Shown here: positions 1 to 10,859 of the stretch, piece after piece | Position numbering within the stretch: position 1 is the first letter of the stretch | How the letters are laid out: each line of letters begins with the position of its first letter | NCBI GenBank assembly: GCA_944739405.2 | Contig: OX123196.2 | Coordinates: 50,196,196-50,260,195 of the forward strand | DNA: 64,000 nt | Source of the DNA: Euclidia mi | Taxonomy: Eukaryota; Arthropoda; Insecta; Lepidoptera; Erebidae | Direction of reading: 5' to 3' | The notes under the pieces: model-generated | Databases searched by the model: none | What the model saw: the letters and a program-made list of their open reading frames with translations, nothing else | Told to the model about the DNA's origin: nothing | Made by a program: the position numbers and the translations under genes

Positions 1-2513
1 AGTCAGACAGTGTGATGTATATTTTTGAACAAACTGCTTAAGGCCGGGAAACCAAAAATGCTTAAGGATGAGATTAATGGTTTTGTCCGCTCCTATATGC
101 TCGTGCTCGTCATGAAATATACGCAAAAGACTTAATCTGTGTCCTTTAGGAATAAAACACAAAAGCCTCGACTCTTCGCCAATCGGAGAGTAACGATAGT
201 ACAGGAGATCGTTTTTACACACATAGCGACGTGAATCTAACTGACCATCTCTGAGCCTTTGCAATAGCTCTTGAGTCTCACTATCGGCGGACTGAGCTAT
301 CTGAGCCCAGTTCAACGGCCTATCTATGTGGTTAACTTGCGTCACTGTTGGATTCCTGCTTAAGTAGTCGGCGTGAGACATCATTACGCCTTTCCTATAC
401 TCAATTGTAAAATTGAAATCTTGCAGGTAGATCCACCAGCGAGCAACGCGGGGTAGCAGATCTTTTTTACGTCTCGACTTTAGCGCATTGCAATCTGTAA
501 CGATCTTAAATTTGATGCCAATCAAGTAGTGTCTAAAGTGTTGTAACGCCTTGACTACCGCCAGTGTTTCCAACTCGTAAGAGTGGTATCTACTCTCTGC
601 GCCTTGAGTGACCTTGCTAAAGTAGGCTACGACACGCTTGCTGCCGTCCTTATGGACCTGCATTAAAATCGCTCCGTACCCTGCACTACTGGCGTCTGTA
701 TGGAGTTCCGTCGCTAGCATGGTATCAAAAATTGCAAGTATGGGCTCACTAGTTAACTGTTTAATGAGGTCTTGTCCGACCTGCTCTTGCTCAATGCCCC
801 ATTCAAATTTAACATCTTTTTTGGTAAGACGAGAGATACTTGCAGTTTTTGTAGCGTAATTTTTTATGTAGCGTCGGAAATATCCAGCCAAGCCTAAAAA
901 TTGTCTAACCTGTTTTAGGTTACTTGGCACTGGAGCGTTTGCTAGTGCCTCAATTTTTCGAGAGCTCGGCCTAACCTGACCGTGACTAATGACGCGACCA
1001 AGATACTCCACCTCAGTGGTTAAAAATGAACATTTCCGAAGATTCACAGAAAATCCTGCTTCGGTTATCGTTTTAAGAACCTCTTGTAACAATCGTATAC
1101 CTTCATCGATGGTCATGCTCATAATAAGTACGTCATCTATGTATACCAGAACATGGCCAGATTCGATGAACCTTCGAAGCGTATTATTGATAATCCGTTG
1201 ATAAACGGTGGGAGCATTGCACAAACCGAATGGCATCTTCAGGTATTCATAATGGCCCTCAGGAGTTACGAAACCTGTCTTGTGAATGGAACTGGCCTCG
1301 ATGGGAATTTGGTGGAACCCTGAGGCCATATCTAGTCCTGTGAAGAATTTCGAGCAACCAAGACGATCAATATGGTCCTCTATCAAAGGCAAGGGATACC
1401 TGTCCCTAATAGTTATGCGATTGAGTGCTCGAAAGTCCACACACATCCTATCCGCACCATCCTTCTTTTTGACTAGAATAACTGGACTAGCGTATTCAGA
1501 TTTAGATTCGCGTATGATATTTTTGTGCAACAAATCTTTAATTATTTCCCTCACCTTGAGTTTCTCTTGATATGATAACCGGTAAGGATGGTACGCCACT
1601 GGGACATCGCTAGTTAAATTAATTTGCATTTTGCCTGTATTTACTGTAGTAGTTGCGGTACCGGATATGAGGAATGGTTTAAAATTATTTATGACACTCA
1701 TCAATGAATTCAAATTGGCGCCTTGTAGAGGAGTATCTATTAGTCCAAGTTCACCAGTTTCAACGGCGTTAATCGTGAATACGTGACTAGTGGAGTGCGA
1801 CAGAAGTTGCCCGTGCTTGGTACGAATGTAGGTAACCCCATCCCTATTGAGAACATCAGTTCCTACAATTATAGGCGTATTCATATACGATGCCGGTACT
1901 ATAACAAAGTCTATTTCTAACGATATTCTGCTAAACTCTACAGTCAGCGTGACATACTCATGAGCAACGATACCGTCACTACCAATTCCCTTCAAAACGC
2001 GATGTGTTGGTTTACGAGAACAGGTAAAGTGTTTCACGATAGCTGATGAAATTAGGGATACGTTAAGTGCACCACTATCAATTAAAACATCGACAGGTAT
2101 ACCCTGAATCACGGCCGCAGTAACATCATTTACGCCAGACGAATCGCGACGTTCTTTACATAGATTCACCTTTCGTTGATTATTACTAGTGTTCTCCGTC
2201 CTACGCTTCGCATAACAATCGTTCTCGACATGACCAACCTTCTTGCAAAACGTACACGTTATTTTAGACTGGCCATCAGGCACTTTACGCTTCTTGGGAC
2301 AGTTAATACGTAAATGGCCAGATTGACCGCAAGAAAAACAAGCATTACTACCACTGCCTGATGAGACAATATTCCGTTTGTTCGACGGTACACGGCTATC
2401 GCTTTTGTTACGGTTGGTCTTGACATAAATAGCTAAGAAAGTAACTAAAGAATCTACGGTCAGCTCGGCGTTCGCCGCCGCTGCACGAACTTGCGCATCG
2501 TTTATGACTCGAA
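1..2513 (-). pseudogene. pol: gypsy gag C-terminus and pol (protease, RT, RNase H, start of integrase)
   Basis: One minus-strand frame is open from 2513 to the window edge. In order it shows two CCHC zinc knuckles (CFSCGQSGHLRINC near 2340-2300 and CTFCKKVGHVENDC near 2260-2220), an aspartic protease active site IDSGA near 2071-2085, RT with FCVD-type palm motif, MPFGLCNAP near 1230-1205 and the catalytic YIDD at about 1132-1143. RNase H follows with HTDAS and SRYHSYELETLAV near 560-610, then the HHCC zinc-binding start of integrase near 1-110. Gag and Pol appear to share one frame. It is cut off from its promoter and N-terminus by the 7-kb insertion, so it is not expressible as a unit. The product runs off the window. 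Confidence 0.9.
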
Positions 2514-2889
2514 CAGTGGCGTAGCGTGGGTTTCTGCCGCCCGGGGCCGTTCGGCAATTCGCCGCCCCTTTTTACCCCAATGTTTCTGCAAAACTATAAC
2601 GTTTTTCGGGTTTTGTATTTTTGTATGTCCTTTAGTTTGGCTTTACACGCTCAACGGCTTAAAGGATTAAAAAAGAATTGTTGTCAGTTGATTCGTCTTA
2701 CTTGCTCGAATATCATAGAGCATACGGTATAATAATTTTGCGGCAAAATGTGGCAGCTCTCAGCGGTGTTAATGAGTCGCGCACGGCAGCTCGGCGGCCT
2801 TTTCTCTGCTGCTATAACATAACATAACACGGCTTCGGTGTAGTTGTGCGTCAGTACTAGTCAGTAGGGCACTATGGTCGTCGGTCTGC

Positions 2890-3789
2890 CCGCGAGGTAA
2901 ACAAGTGTCGATAAAACCTTTCAACGTCTTCGAGAATCTCGAACTTTGAGTTCACGATGTGGCCATCCACGATTGTAGTGTCGTTTGATTGTGTCGCCTC
3001 AACTGCAGAGCGAAGACTTATGATCCCGGGGCTTTCTCGATCGCAGCCTCGATGGCCCGAGTGTTAATGCGTCGTAGGTCTCGTTGCGTAAGATTTCGTA
3101 TTTGTCGTTTTATGACCTGTCCTTCCGGCGAAGACAGACGACAGGATGGCATCTCGCGTCTTTTCCTCATCAGTTCGAGAGTCTCGGCTGGCAGTTTAGA
3201 CTACTTGTTTTTTCTCTATGGGGAGCAGATCTTTCGAGACGAATCTCCTAGTACCGTGACCACTGTGACCGTCCTACTGCTTAATGCTGTCGGTGGGAGG
3301 AGCAATGTAAGTCTGAGAGAAGGCTTCATTGACTGGGCCCTTTCAGTTCTGAGGTTTATTATATTAAGAGAGCCTCGTACTCGTCGGTGATCGCTTCAGG
3401 TGTTTATCGTATTGATCACCGTCTTTAAGTATGTGGTTTCGGTCCGTCTTGATGTAGTCTTTCACCTTGCTTGTCACATTATCGCGGTTTGGCCACCACT
3501 GGCGTCTTGGCGTCCACTGCCTGTGAGGCTTCTTCTTACAAAAGGAGTTCATTAGGAACAGGCCCTCTGCTACGAGCTAGTTAACTAGCATTAAGCCATA
3601 TGATTCTTGTGCCCCACGCGGTGGCCTCCGATTTTCGTTTCGCCGCGTTCTTGTACTTCCACTTTCGCGTTGAAGTACTGAGCTTTGGTCTTACTAGGTA
3701 TTGCCTTAACAGTGTCCTGGTACATGGCCTCAGCCATCTCGTAAGGGTGAGTGGAGTTGCGCGCATATACTTGAATCATCGGGTCTCCC
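2890..3789 (-). pseudogene. RTE-type LINE remnant: endonuclease and linker to RT
   Basis: Minus-strand fragments in shifting frames match the endonuclease/reverse-transcriptase protein of RTE-like LINEs (often labelled craniofacial development protein 2-like). 3789-3591 gives GDPMIQVYARNSTHPYEMAE and then FNAKVEVQERGE, the endonuclease GDFNAKVG region with the GDF lost. 3552-3364 gives KKPHRQWT and then SDH-like RSPTSTRL. 3171-2890 gives LMRKRRE, IEAAIEKAPGS and EILEDVERFYRHLFTSRAD, the linker before RT. Several frameshifts and stops show it is dead. The endonuclease N-terminus is cut by the MITE at 3790. Confidence 0.75.
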
Positions 3790-4415
3790 TTGTTTGGCCG
3801 AAAGGAATTTGACAAATATTCACTTCCCAAAAAATGTTTCGCATAATTACATTTGCCAAATTATTCAAACCTAATGTTTGGGAAATGAACGTTTAAACTA
3901 TAACTTGTTTACCAACTAGTACTTTTAAATTTTTTTATTTAGTAAAATATTTCAGTTGCAATAACAGTTTTTACGCATAATCAATAATTATCCAAATCTA
4001 AATAGTTCAGTTCCGGGTAACCTACTAAAAACAATCTCTTTTTTATATTAATGCAAGTCGTTTTTGGCACTCGCCGGCCGCTACCGCGGCACCGCTCGCT
4101 CGGCTCTTGCGCAGGAGGTCACAGTTCTAACCTAACCTTACATTTTTTTTAATAATTAGCCTACTCTAACTACTTCCATAAATAAACTAATATCACCAAA
4201 CGTTTATTGTCTGAAGATTGTTTGCTGTGATAAATCATTTGATTAAAGACCAAATGCCATAATGACATTATACTTGGTAATATTTTGCCAAGTAAAAATT
4301 TGACCAAATAAAAATATGCGTACTATAATCATTCGAAATATTGCAATGGTATAAAAAAAGGTTGCTAAAATTTGTTTGGATAATGAAATTTTGTCAAAAT
4401 CTTTTCGGCAAAACG
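3790..4415. mobile_element. MITE-like element with ~22-bp imperfect TIRs
   Basis: The left end near 3791 reads GTTTGGCCGAAAGGAATTTG. The right end near 4392-4414 is its near-complement (TGTCAAAATCTTTTCGGCAA). The ~0.6-kb interior is AT-rich, has repeated short motifs such as TTTGACCAAATA and TTTGGTAA, and has no coding potential. It interrupts the endonuclease of the RTE remnant. The superfamily was not determined and a target duplication was not resolved. Confidence 0.55.
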
Positions 4416-4930
4416 GCAGGATTCCGAATCATCACCTTTAGACCGCCCCTATTGGTGAGTCTAAGTACGAGGTACGCTACCCGGGTCGACACACTACCGA
4501 CTGCCACAAACTTTTCCTCCTGGCCAGGAAACCGACGTCACCCCAAGTAGGTCGCCTTCTCGATGGTAGCAAAAGTCATCTGACTCTGAAGTTACCATGT
4601 CCTCCCCCTGTCATCGGACTGCTGATAACCGCAGTATGTACCACGTTATGTCACTTTATTCTACCTTGAGCTCGGCGAGGTGTTCTTTTGCCGTAGATTA
4701 TGTTTGTTGTAAGACGTGAGGTATATTGTATAATTATTGATTTTGGTAGCCTGCCGTAGCCCGATAGTCTTACAGAACACATGCACCGCCGTACCCGCCA
4801 CCACGTCCTTGGCCGGGAATAACGAAGCTGCCGGGAATTGGGGCTGTTGCGTCCAAAAATTAGCAGAACGCGTTTGTAGTATGTGAAATAATTGGCTTTG
4901 ATTTCATCGCAAATATATACATATATATAT
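4416..4930. other. unassigned segment upstream of the CR1-group LINE
   Basis: This GC-richer stretch has no open frame of note. It could be 5' UTR or the start of ORF1 of the LINE that follows, or left-over hAT interior. I could not decide between these. Confidence 0.3.
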
Positions 4931-4960
4931 TGGAGTTTTTTTTTTTTTTTTTTTTTTTCT

Positions 4961-5551
4961 GATAGGCTAGGTCATAATTTTGGTAGTCTTCTCTGTGAGT
5001 ATACAAACCAGTGTGTTATAAATTATTGTAGGCCAGGGGATAGTTACAGTAGTTTAGTTAATCAGATTAAGTTGCACCCCTTAGATGAGAGTAGTACGGC
5101 CATATTGTTGTTTGGTAACAGTTTAACTGTAAAAAGACAGCATATCATAGAATGTGTTGAAATGTTATTAGACCTTAATTCCAGATTTAGTTGTAAATTT
5201 ATTTTATGTGCTTTGCCCTACTCAAATGACTTAACACATACACAAAACATGCACATACACAAATTAAATATGTTATTATATAATATAACTTGTCGTCATA
5301 GTGACGCAATATTGTTTTTTGACGCTAATAAATTTATTAGTAAATTTAATTTAACAAAAGATACAATGTATCTGCCATTTTATATTAAGCGACAGATTGC
5401 TAAACTATTAGCATACAATTTACAGCAAGGAAAAGACCCTTGTGTTTACAATTTATTTGATAGGGTTAGTACTTGTACTAACAACGTTTTTATTGACACG
5501 TCTTGTGATTTAAACTCCAAGATAGGACAACAGTTAGGCTGCAGTATTTGA
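4961..5551 (+). pseudogene. LINE ORF1, SGNH/GDSL esterase-like domain (partial)
   Basis: The open frame to 5551 resembles the esterase domain found in ORF1 of CR1-group LINEs. SDRLGHNFGSLL stands where block I GDSLG is expected. YCRPGDSYSSL and LLFGNSLTV follow in the spacing of later SGNH blocks, and HKLNMLLY is further on. The block I serine is replaced by Arg and the Gly by Ser, so the nucleophile appears lost. The run of Phe just before it is encoded by a 23-nt T tract, probably a slippage expansion that also removed upstream sequence from view. It ends with TGA overlapping the next frame by 4 nt. Confidence 0.6.
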
Positions 5552-8392
5552 ATATAGTACACCAAAACATGCAAGGCCTATCTGGCAAAGAATTAGAGTT
5601 AAGTTTATTTCTAGAAAAATATGATGTTAAGGTTTTGTGCTTAACTGAACATTGGTTAAAGAATCATGAGCTTATTGTTATAAATGAATATTATACGGTG
5701 CAGAGTTCGTATATAAGAATGCAGGCTATTAGAGGCGGTTCTCTCATAATAACTTCAAATTTATTAAAATGTAAGGAACGTAAAGATATTGTTAATTTAT
5801 CTATTGAGCGCACTATTGAGTTATCCTGTGTGGAACTAGACCTATATATAGTAATTTGTGTATATCGACCTCCTTCTGGTGACTATAATCTATTTGAGAC
5901 TGTTATGGAAGATGCTATCAATAAAATTAAATGTAGTAATAAGAATATTATAGTATGTGGCGATTTTAATATTAATATTTTAGAGAATTCTTCACAGTGT
6001 ATTAGATTTCTGAATCTTTTTAAGTCATTTAATTTAAGTAACCTATTCTGTGAACCTACTAGAGTATCTGCAACATCTTCTACTTGTTTGGATAACATAT
6101 TTAGTTCTTGTACTGCCACAAACCCAGTAGTAATTAGTTCTCTCCCTTCTGATCACCGTGGACAGATAGCTAGTTTTCCCTGTTCAACATATGATAAATC
6201 ACGTATAGTAAAATGTAGGCCTCAGACTACCAATCGTCTCATACGTTTCAAAAATAATATTATTGCTAAACTCAATACCTCAATATTAAACTCACAAAAT
6301 CCAAATACAATTTATAACTCACTTTTTGGACTAGTAAATAATGAATTTCAAAATACTTTTAAGAGTAAAACTGTCACACTAAAGGGTACTATGGGATCTT
6401 TTAACCAGTGGGCCACTATAGGTATATACAAAAGTAGAGCCAAGTTATTTGAATTATATGGTATGAAACAACATAGATTTGACTCACCTTTTCGAGATTA
6501 TGTAAAAAAGTACTCAAAATTTTTTAAACAAGTTTGTATTATGGCAAAATCTAAATTTATTAGTAGTAAAATTAAGCATTCAACAAATATAATTAAAGAA
6601 ACGTGGAGCATTATAAATAATGAAACAGGAAGAGCTCGACCACGGGAAAACCAATTTGAACTAAAAGAAAACAATTTATTAGTCACTAACAAAACTCAAG
6701 TAGCGCATATGTTCAATAGTTTCTTTGCGAGCATACCTTTAACAACTACTAGCTCTTTACAATCATCATCTTTAGACGCTGGAAATTTTTTGCTTAGCAG
6801 TGTACCTGAATGCAAGAGCGTGTTTAGATTCGAGCACGTTACCCCGCGAGATATATTGATCGCATATAATTCAATTAATATTAAAAATACCGGCGACTTT
6901 TGGGGCATTTCAATTAAAATTTTAGGTACTATAGTTGAGACTGTTGCGCCTTACCTATCTATAATTTTTAATCAATGCTTTGACCTAGGCGTATTTCCGG
7001 ATTTGATGAAGAAGTAAAATTATACCCTTATTCAAATCTGGCAGTAAAAATGAAATTAATAATTTTAGGCCCATATCTATCTTGCCGGCATTTAGTAAAA
7101 TATTTGAAAAGATTCTTTTAAAGCAGCTATTAAGCCACTTCAATTTAAATAGTCTGCTTCACAAAGATCAATACGGGTTTACTAAAGGTAGATCCACTAC
7201 TGATGCGGGTGTTGCTCTCATAAAACACGTTTATAGTGCTTGGGAGTCATCAAAGAATGCTATTGGAGTGTTCTGTGACCTTTCTAAAGCATTTGACTGC
7301 GTTCAGCACGACACACTACTGCGTAAGCTCCGCCACTACGGCGTAGAGAAAACCGCACTTAGTGTTGTCGATTCGTACCTGCGGCAAAGATTTCAGTGTG
7401 TCGATGTAAATGGGACTACATCCTCTAAATTACCTATACAGCTAGGCGTTCCACAAGGCTCAATTTTAGGTCCTTTTCTATTCCTAGTATATATTAATGA
7501 CTTACCTTTTTATTTAAAAAACATCTGTGATGTCGTACTTTTTGCAGATGATACGTCACTTATTTTTAAAGTAGATAGGAATAGAAATCAATTTGATGAT
7601 GTAAATAATGCACTATTACAAGTTACACGATGGTTTACAGCAAACAACCTAGTACTTAATTCTAGGAAAACTAAATGCGTTAAATTTGCTTTACCTAACG
7701 TTAGACAACTGGGACCTAATATTATGCTAGATAGGGAGGAACTTGACACAGTAGACTCTACAGTGTTCTTAGGTATTACATTAGATAATAAGTTACAATG
7801 GGGTGCACATATAGCATGTCTAGCAGGAAAGCTCAGCTCTGCTGCGTATGCCGTCAGAAAAGTTAGGCAACTTACTGACATCGACACGGCTCGTTTAGTA
7901 TATTTTAGCTATTTTCACAGTGTTATGTCCTACGGTATTTTGTTATGGGGCAAAGCAGCGGATATTCAGAATATCTTCGTTCTACAGAAACGAGCGGTAC
8001 GAGCAATATACATGTTAGGTGCAAAAGATACTCTTAGGGAACGCTTTAAGTCTATAGGAATTCTTACAGTAGCCTCGCAATTTTTATTTGCTAATATTTT
8101 GTACATTAGGCAAAATATAAGTTTATTTACCTCAAAAAGCGATATACATAATATAAATACTCGAAACAAGCATAGGTTATATGCCCCTTATCATCGTTTA
8201 CATAAAGTTAATAATTCTTTTGTAGGGCTAGGTATTCGTATATACAATAAAATACCAATTAGTCTTTTAGAATTACCATTTAGTACATTTAAAGCTAAAA
8301 TAAAAGACTGCCTTATTAAGAAAGGTTATTATACTATTAATGATTATTTCAGTGACAAGGATAGATGGTCACTTACACTAGACAACTCATGA
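5548..8392 (+). pseudogene. LINE ORF2: endonuclease and reverse transcriptase, one frameshift
   Basis: The first frame (5548-7017) has the AP-endonuclease motifs NIVHQNMQGL, LCLTEHWL, VYRPPSGD, VCGDFNINIL and SDHRGQIA. The second (to 8392) has reverse transcriptase motifs DQYGFTKGRST, FCDLSKAFDCVQH, LGVPQGSILGPFLFLVYIND and the catalytic FADDTSLIF. A one-base indel near 7010-7017 separates them. Directly after it the other frame continues with KIIPLFKSG and FRPISILPA, conserved at this place in the family. No other disruption was seen across about 945 codons. The ORF2 start is unclear because the first codon of the frame is TTG at 5548, overlapping the ORF1 stop. Confidence 0.88.
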
Positions 8393-9188
8393 TCTACTAC
8401 TTATTTAGAATTTATATAGATACTTAGCATTTTTCAGTTTATCATTATATAACATTTCTAGTTCTTTTAAATTATTATTCGTTTATCATAATTAGGTCAT
8501 TCTACTTACTACATCTACATTTGCATTGTTGTTCCCCAATTTTTTTTTTAAATTTACTGTACTGTAAGATGAAGATAACTCGTTATCATGGTCTGTGAAC
8601 TAAAGTTTTTGTAATTTTGTGCATTCATATACCGTCACTTCTGTAACATACATTTCCACCATAGTTCTGAACATGGTCACGAGTTGTATACATTATAAGT
8701 CGTAAGTGGATGCTCCTGTTACACAATATTCGCATTGGAAGGCTAACTAAAACACATCATTTAGTAACTTCATTAATTGCTTAAGTATTATGTCTGTAAC
8801 TGATTACTATCTACAAGTAATTTAGTACAATGTGTAACAGTTGCAGCTCCTTACAAAAATGAAAATATGTACCATAATATTGGCGATTTAAAAGAGTGGC
8901 CTCGAGTTTTATTGCCCGTTCTTTCTCGTGGCTCTACCTATTGCTTTGCGAACGAGGCAGTAAATGTAAATGTAGAAGCATTAAGTAATTTAATTTTAAA
9001 ATTGACGTTCATAAGCGTCACATTGTGACCTAGATGAATAAATGATTTTGATTTGATTTGATTTGAGTTAAAGTTCAAATAGCGTAGGTATAGTTAAACC
9101 GCAAGTGTGACTATTGTCTTAGGAGACCTGTACCTGCTTTCTTCCCTATTCAACTATAAAGATTATGTTGTATTATTTTATCTGGCAC

Positions 9189-9250
9189 GCGTCGCCCCTA
9201 TTGCGCTGGCGCCTGTGTGCGCCAGTTGCGCCATGGCAATAGGGGCGGCT
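9189..9250. repeat. palindrome near the right end of the hAT-type shell
   Basis: GCCCCTATTGC is matched by GCAATAGGGGC about 45 bases on. Between them GCTGGCGC and GCGCCAG pair to extend the stem. Subterminal palindromes and repeated short motifs are common in hAT elements and may be transposase-binding sites. That role is inference. Confidence 0.55.
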
Positions 9251-9554
9251 CTCATCGCACACAGGGGCGGCTTCATAACAGTCTCGCAGATCACTGGAAT
9301 ATTGCAACCTATTCAAGAATAAATAAACGGACACAAGCAAGTCTTCAAGTAATGAAAATCATGATGATTTAGTTTTTGATTGTTGTTCTTTCTATTGCGC
9401 CCGCGCCGCCCGCACGGTCCTACTGGGATCGTGTCAGTGCGCAAGCCAAGTATTTAAAAAAAATGGTTTTTTTTTTTGCGGCGTCTTTTGCCGCCCCCTT
9501 AAATGTGCCGCCCGGGGCCATGGCCCCCCCGGCCCCCCCCACGCTACGCCACTG

Positions 9555-10382
9555 GACTCGAATAACTATTTGAACCATTAGTTCTTCGCTCAAACCCTTT
9601 ACAATGCGCAATCGCAGCAACGTGCGTCGAGCATACTCTGCATAGGTGTTAAATTTATCTGAAGTTGTATTCATAACCTCAAAAAGTATATTAGCATAAT
9701 CTAGTTTATGCGGGCACAGACATTTAAATTCCTTAGAAAAGTTACTCCATGAACGGTCGTTCGTAACCCATTCATTCAACCAAGTCTTGGCATCCCCTTT
9801 TAAACAATTAGCTACTCGCGATAAACATTCTAAATCGCCCCAACTATTGGCCAATTTTGCACGTTCCACCTCGTCACACCACACTTCAAAGCTATGGACA
9901 CTCGGGTCGAAGTTTGACACATAATAGTTAAGCGGTTTTACTTTATTTATAGCAACGTTTAAGGCTTCAGCTAACGATTCTGCCGCAGATGGCGTATTAC
10001 TATTACACTGACCACTGCCGGTAGGCAAACTACGCGTAGGAGTTTGTGAGGTACTAGCCGCACTCTCCTCTATAGCGTCTAATCGGGAAAGTATAGTTGC
10101 CAGTGCATTCTGCATAACAACACCCTCACGACTACGAGAGCGCGCACGCCGACGACGCGCGGTTGAATTGCGACGAGATTTTGATCTAGGTTCGCGGTCA
10201 GATCCCGAAGAAGAACGCGAAACATTATCACAATAAGAGCGCGAACGAGACCGCGAAACAGAATCGCGACGAGAACGCGAACGAGAATCGCGATGGTGTC
10301 GGCGCAATTTGCTAATTTTTCGCTTTGTCTTATGGCGTAACGACACATCAGTCCTCTCACGCGAACGTGATGAGCGCGGCAT
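9555..10382 (-). pseudogene. gag: gypsy gag, N-terminal part (interrupted)
   Basis: The reading frame starts at the ATG at 10382 (protein begins MPRSSRSRERTD). The first ~100 residues are extremely rich in Arg-Ser dipeptides, a basic region likely to bind RNA. Residues ~140-270 form a capsid-like segment with the typical retroelement Gag motif FEVWCDEVE followed by GDAKTWLNEW. Reading continues to 9555, where the 8-bp target duplication GACTCGAA abuts the inserted hAT-like element. Past that point the frame runs about 45 codons into transposon sequence and stops near 9420. The downstream half of the same frame resumes at 2513, so Gag is broken only by the insertion. Confidence 0.88.
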
Positions 10383-10447
10383 TTCAAACACAACTTAACG
10401 GCTGTTTGCAAAATAATCTGACAGCTAATTTAATGTGGGCATAGACC

Positions 10448-10461
10448 AATCCCACTTCTGA
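10448..10461 (-). other. primer-binding site, tRNA-Leu type
   Basis: On the minus strand TCAGAAGTGGGATT is complementary to the 3' acceptor end of eukaryotic tRNA-Leu, from memory of that tRNA end. It lies between the LTR and the gag start, the expected place. The terminal TGG of a perfect site is not present next to it, so the first few bases differ. Confidence 0.55.
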
Positions 10462-10464
10462 TAT

Positions 10465-10850
10465 TAGAACCAGAAGGTAGATTGATTTAAAAAAAACAAG
10501 ATTACAATACACTGAAAATCATTTACTTCTATATTTTAGATTAGGTACTTTTTAACAACATAACCTCAAAGCAAATTCAAAAAGCAAACAGCCATTAAGT
10601 ACACGAAATAATCACACTTTTACACTAAATAATCACGTAGGTACACAAAGTACAAAAATGACTTACTGCAAATAGCGCCGAACACCTCACGACAACCTTC
10701 TCGCTCGAAAGCCAACCGACAAATGACCGGCGCACTGAACGAGCGCTGCTTTTATACTTACCGTGAAAATTGTATTTAAAACCGGTCATGTGTGCGTTGG
10801 GCATGACCTAAAGGACATATGACCGGTTTTAAATAGCATCGGGTTCCGTA
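10465..10850 (-). repeat. 5' LTR of the gypsy element (approximate)
   Basis: This sequence precedes the primer-binding site and carries a promoter-like TATAAAAG, so it is the 5' LTR by position. Its U3 part holds a perfect 17-nt inverted repeat (10773-10789 and 10819-10835, arm TATTTAAAACCGGTCAT). The motif ATGACCGG occurs again near 10723. Without the partner LTR the outer edge cannot be fixed. Confidence 0.6.
10734..10756 (-). promoter_or_regulatory. LTR core promoter of gypsy element
   Basis: On the minus strand TATAAAAG lies at 10756-10749 and an initiator-like TTCAGTG follows about 20 nt downstream. The arrangement matches a Pol II TATA/Inr promoter and sits where the LTR U3/R border is expected. 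The spacing is a little short of the usual 25-30 nt. Confidence 0.5.
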
Positions 10851-10859
10851 ATTGCCCTT

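Larger units (their letters stand above)
4937..9066 (+). mobile_element. Jockey/CR1-group non-LTR retrotransposon
   Basis: ORF1 (esterase-like C-terminal part) is followed by an apurinic-type endonuclease plus reverse transcriptase ORF2 and a ~0.67-kb 3' UTR. The element ends in a short GATTT repeat at 9049-9066 rather than poly(A), a feature of several Jockey/CR1-group LINEs. A small stem near GACGTTCATAAGCGTC precedes the end. The 5' limit is uncertain. A 23-nt T run at about 4937-4959 marks the point where recognisable coding begins. It lies wholly inside the hAT-type shell. Confidence 0.85.
2514..9554. mobile_element. hAT-type DNA transposon shell with nested LINEs, inserted in gypsy gag
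   Basis: The ends are perfect 17-bp inverted repeats: CAGTGGCGTAGCGTGGG at 2514-2530 and its complement at 9538-9554. They are flanked by an identical 8-bp duplication GACTCGAA at 2506-2513 and 9555-9562. The CAGTGGCGTAGC start and 8-bp duplication are characteristic of hAT elements. Both ends continue into a GC-rich segment that shares GCCGCCCGGGGC. No hAT transposase (RYREGFE or HAT dimerisation motif) was seen, so the shell is non-autonomous or has lost its gene. Most of the 7 kb is later insertions: an RTE remnant, a MITE and a LINE. Confidence 0.85.
1..10850 (-). mobile_element. Ty3/gypsy LTR retrotransposon, 3' part off the window, split by a hAT-like insertion
   Basis: Reading the minus strand from about 10.85 kb downward gives 5' LTR, primer-binding site, gag, two zinc knuckles, aspartic protease, reverse transcriptase, RNase H and the start of integrase, in the gag-PR-RT-RH-IN order of Ty3/gypsy elements. 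The coding frame is open from the gag start to the window edge apart from one insertion at 2514-9554. The rest of integrase and the 3' LTR lie beyond base 1, so LTR-LTR age cannot be judged. The upper LTR edge is approximate because only one LTR is in view. Confidence 0.9.

Noticed and set aside
2526..2732. Frame at the left hAT end as transposase
   Set aside because: It includes terminal-repeat sequence and has no hAT motifs.
4930..4960. Poly-T as the poly(A) tail of a minus-strand retroelement
   Set aside because: The sequence to its right is a plus-strand LINE ORF1, so there is no minus-strand body; a slippage-expanded tract is simpler.
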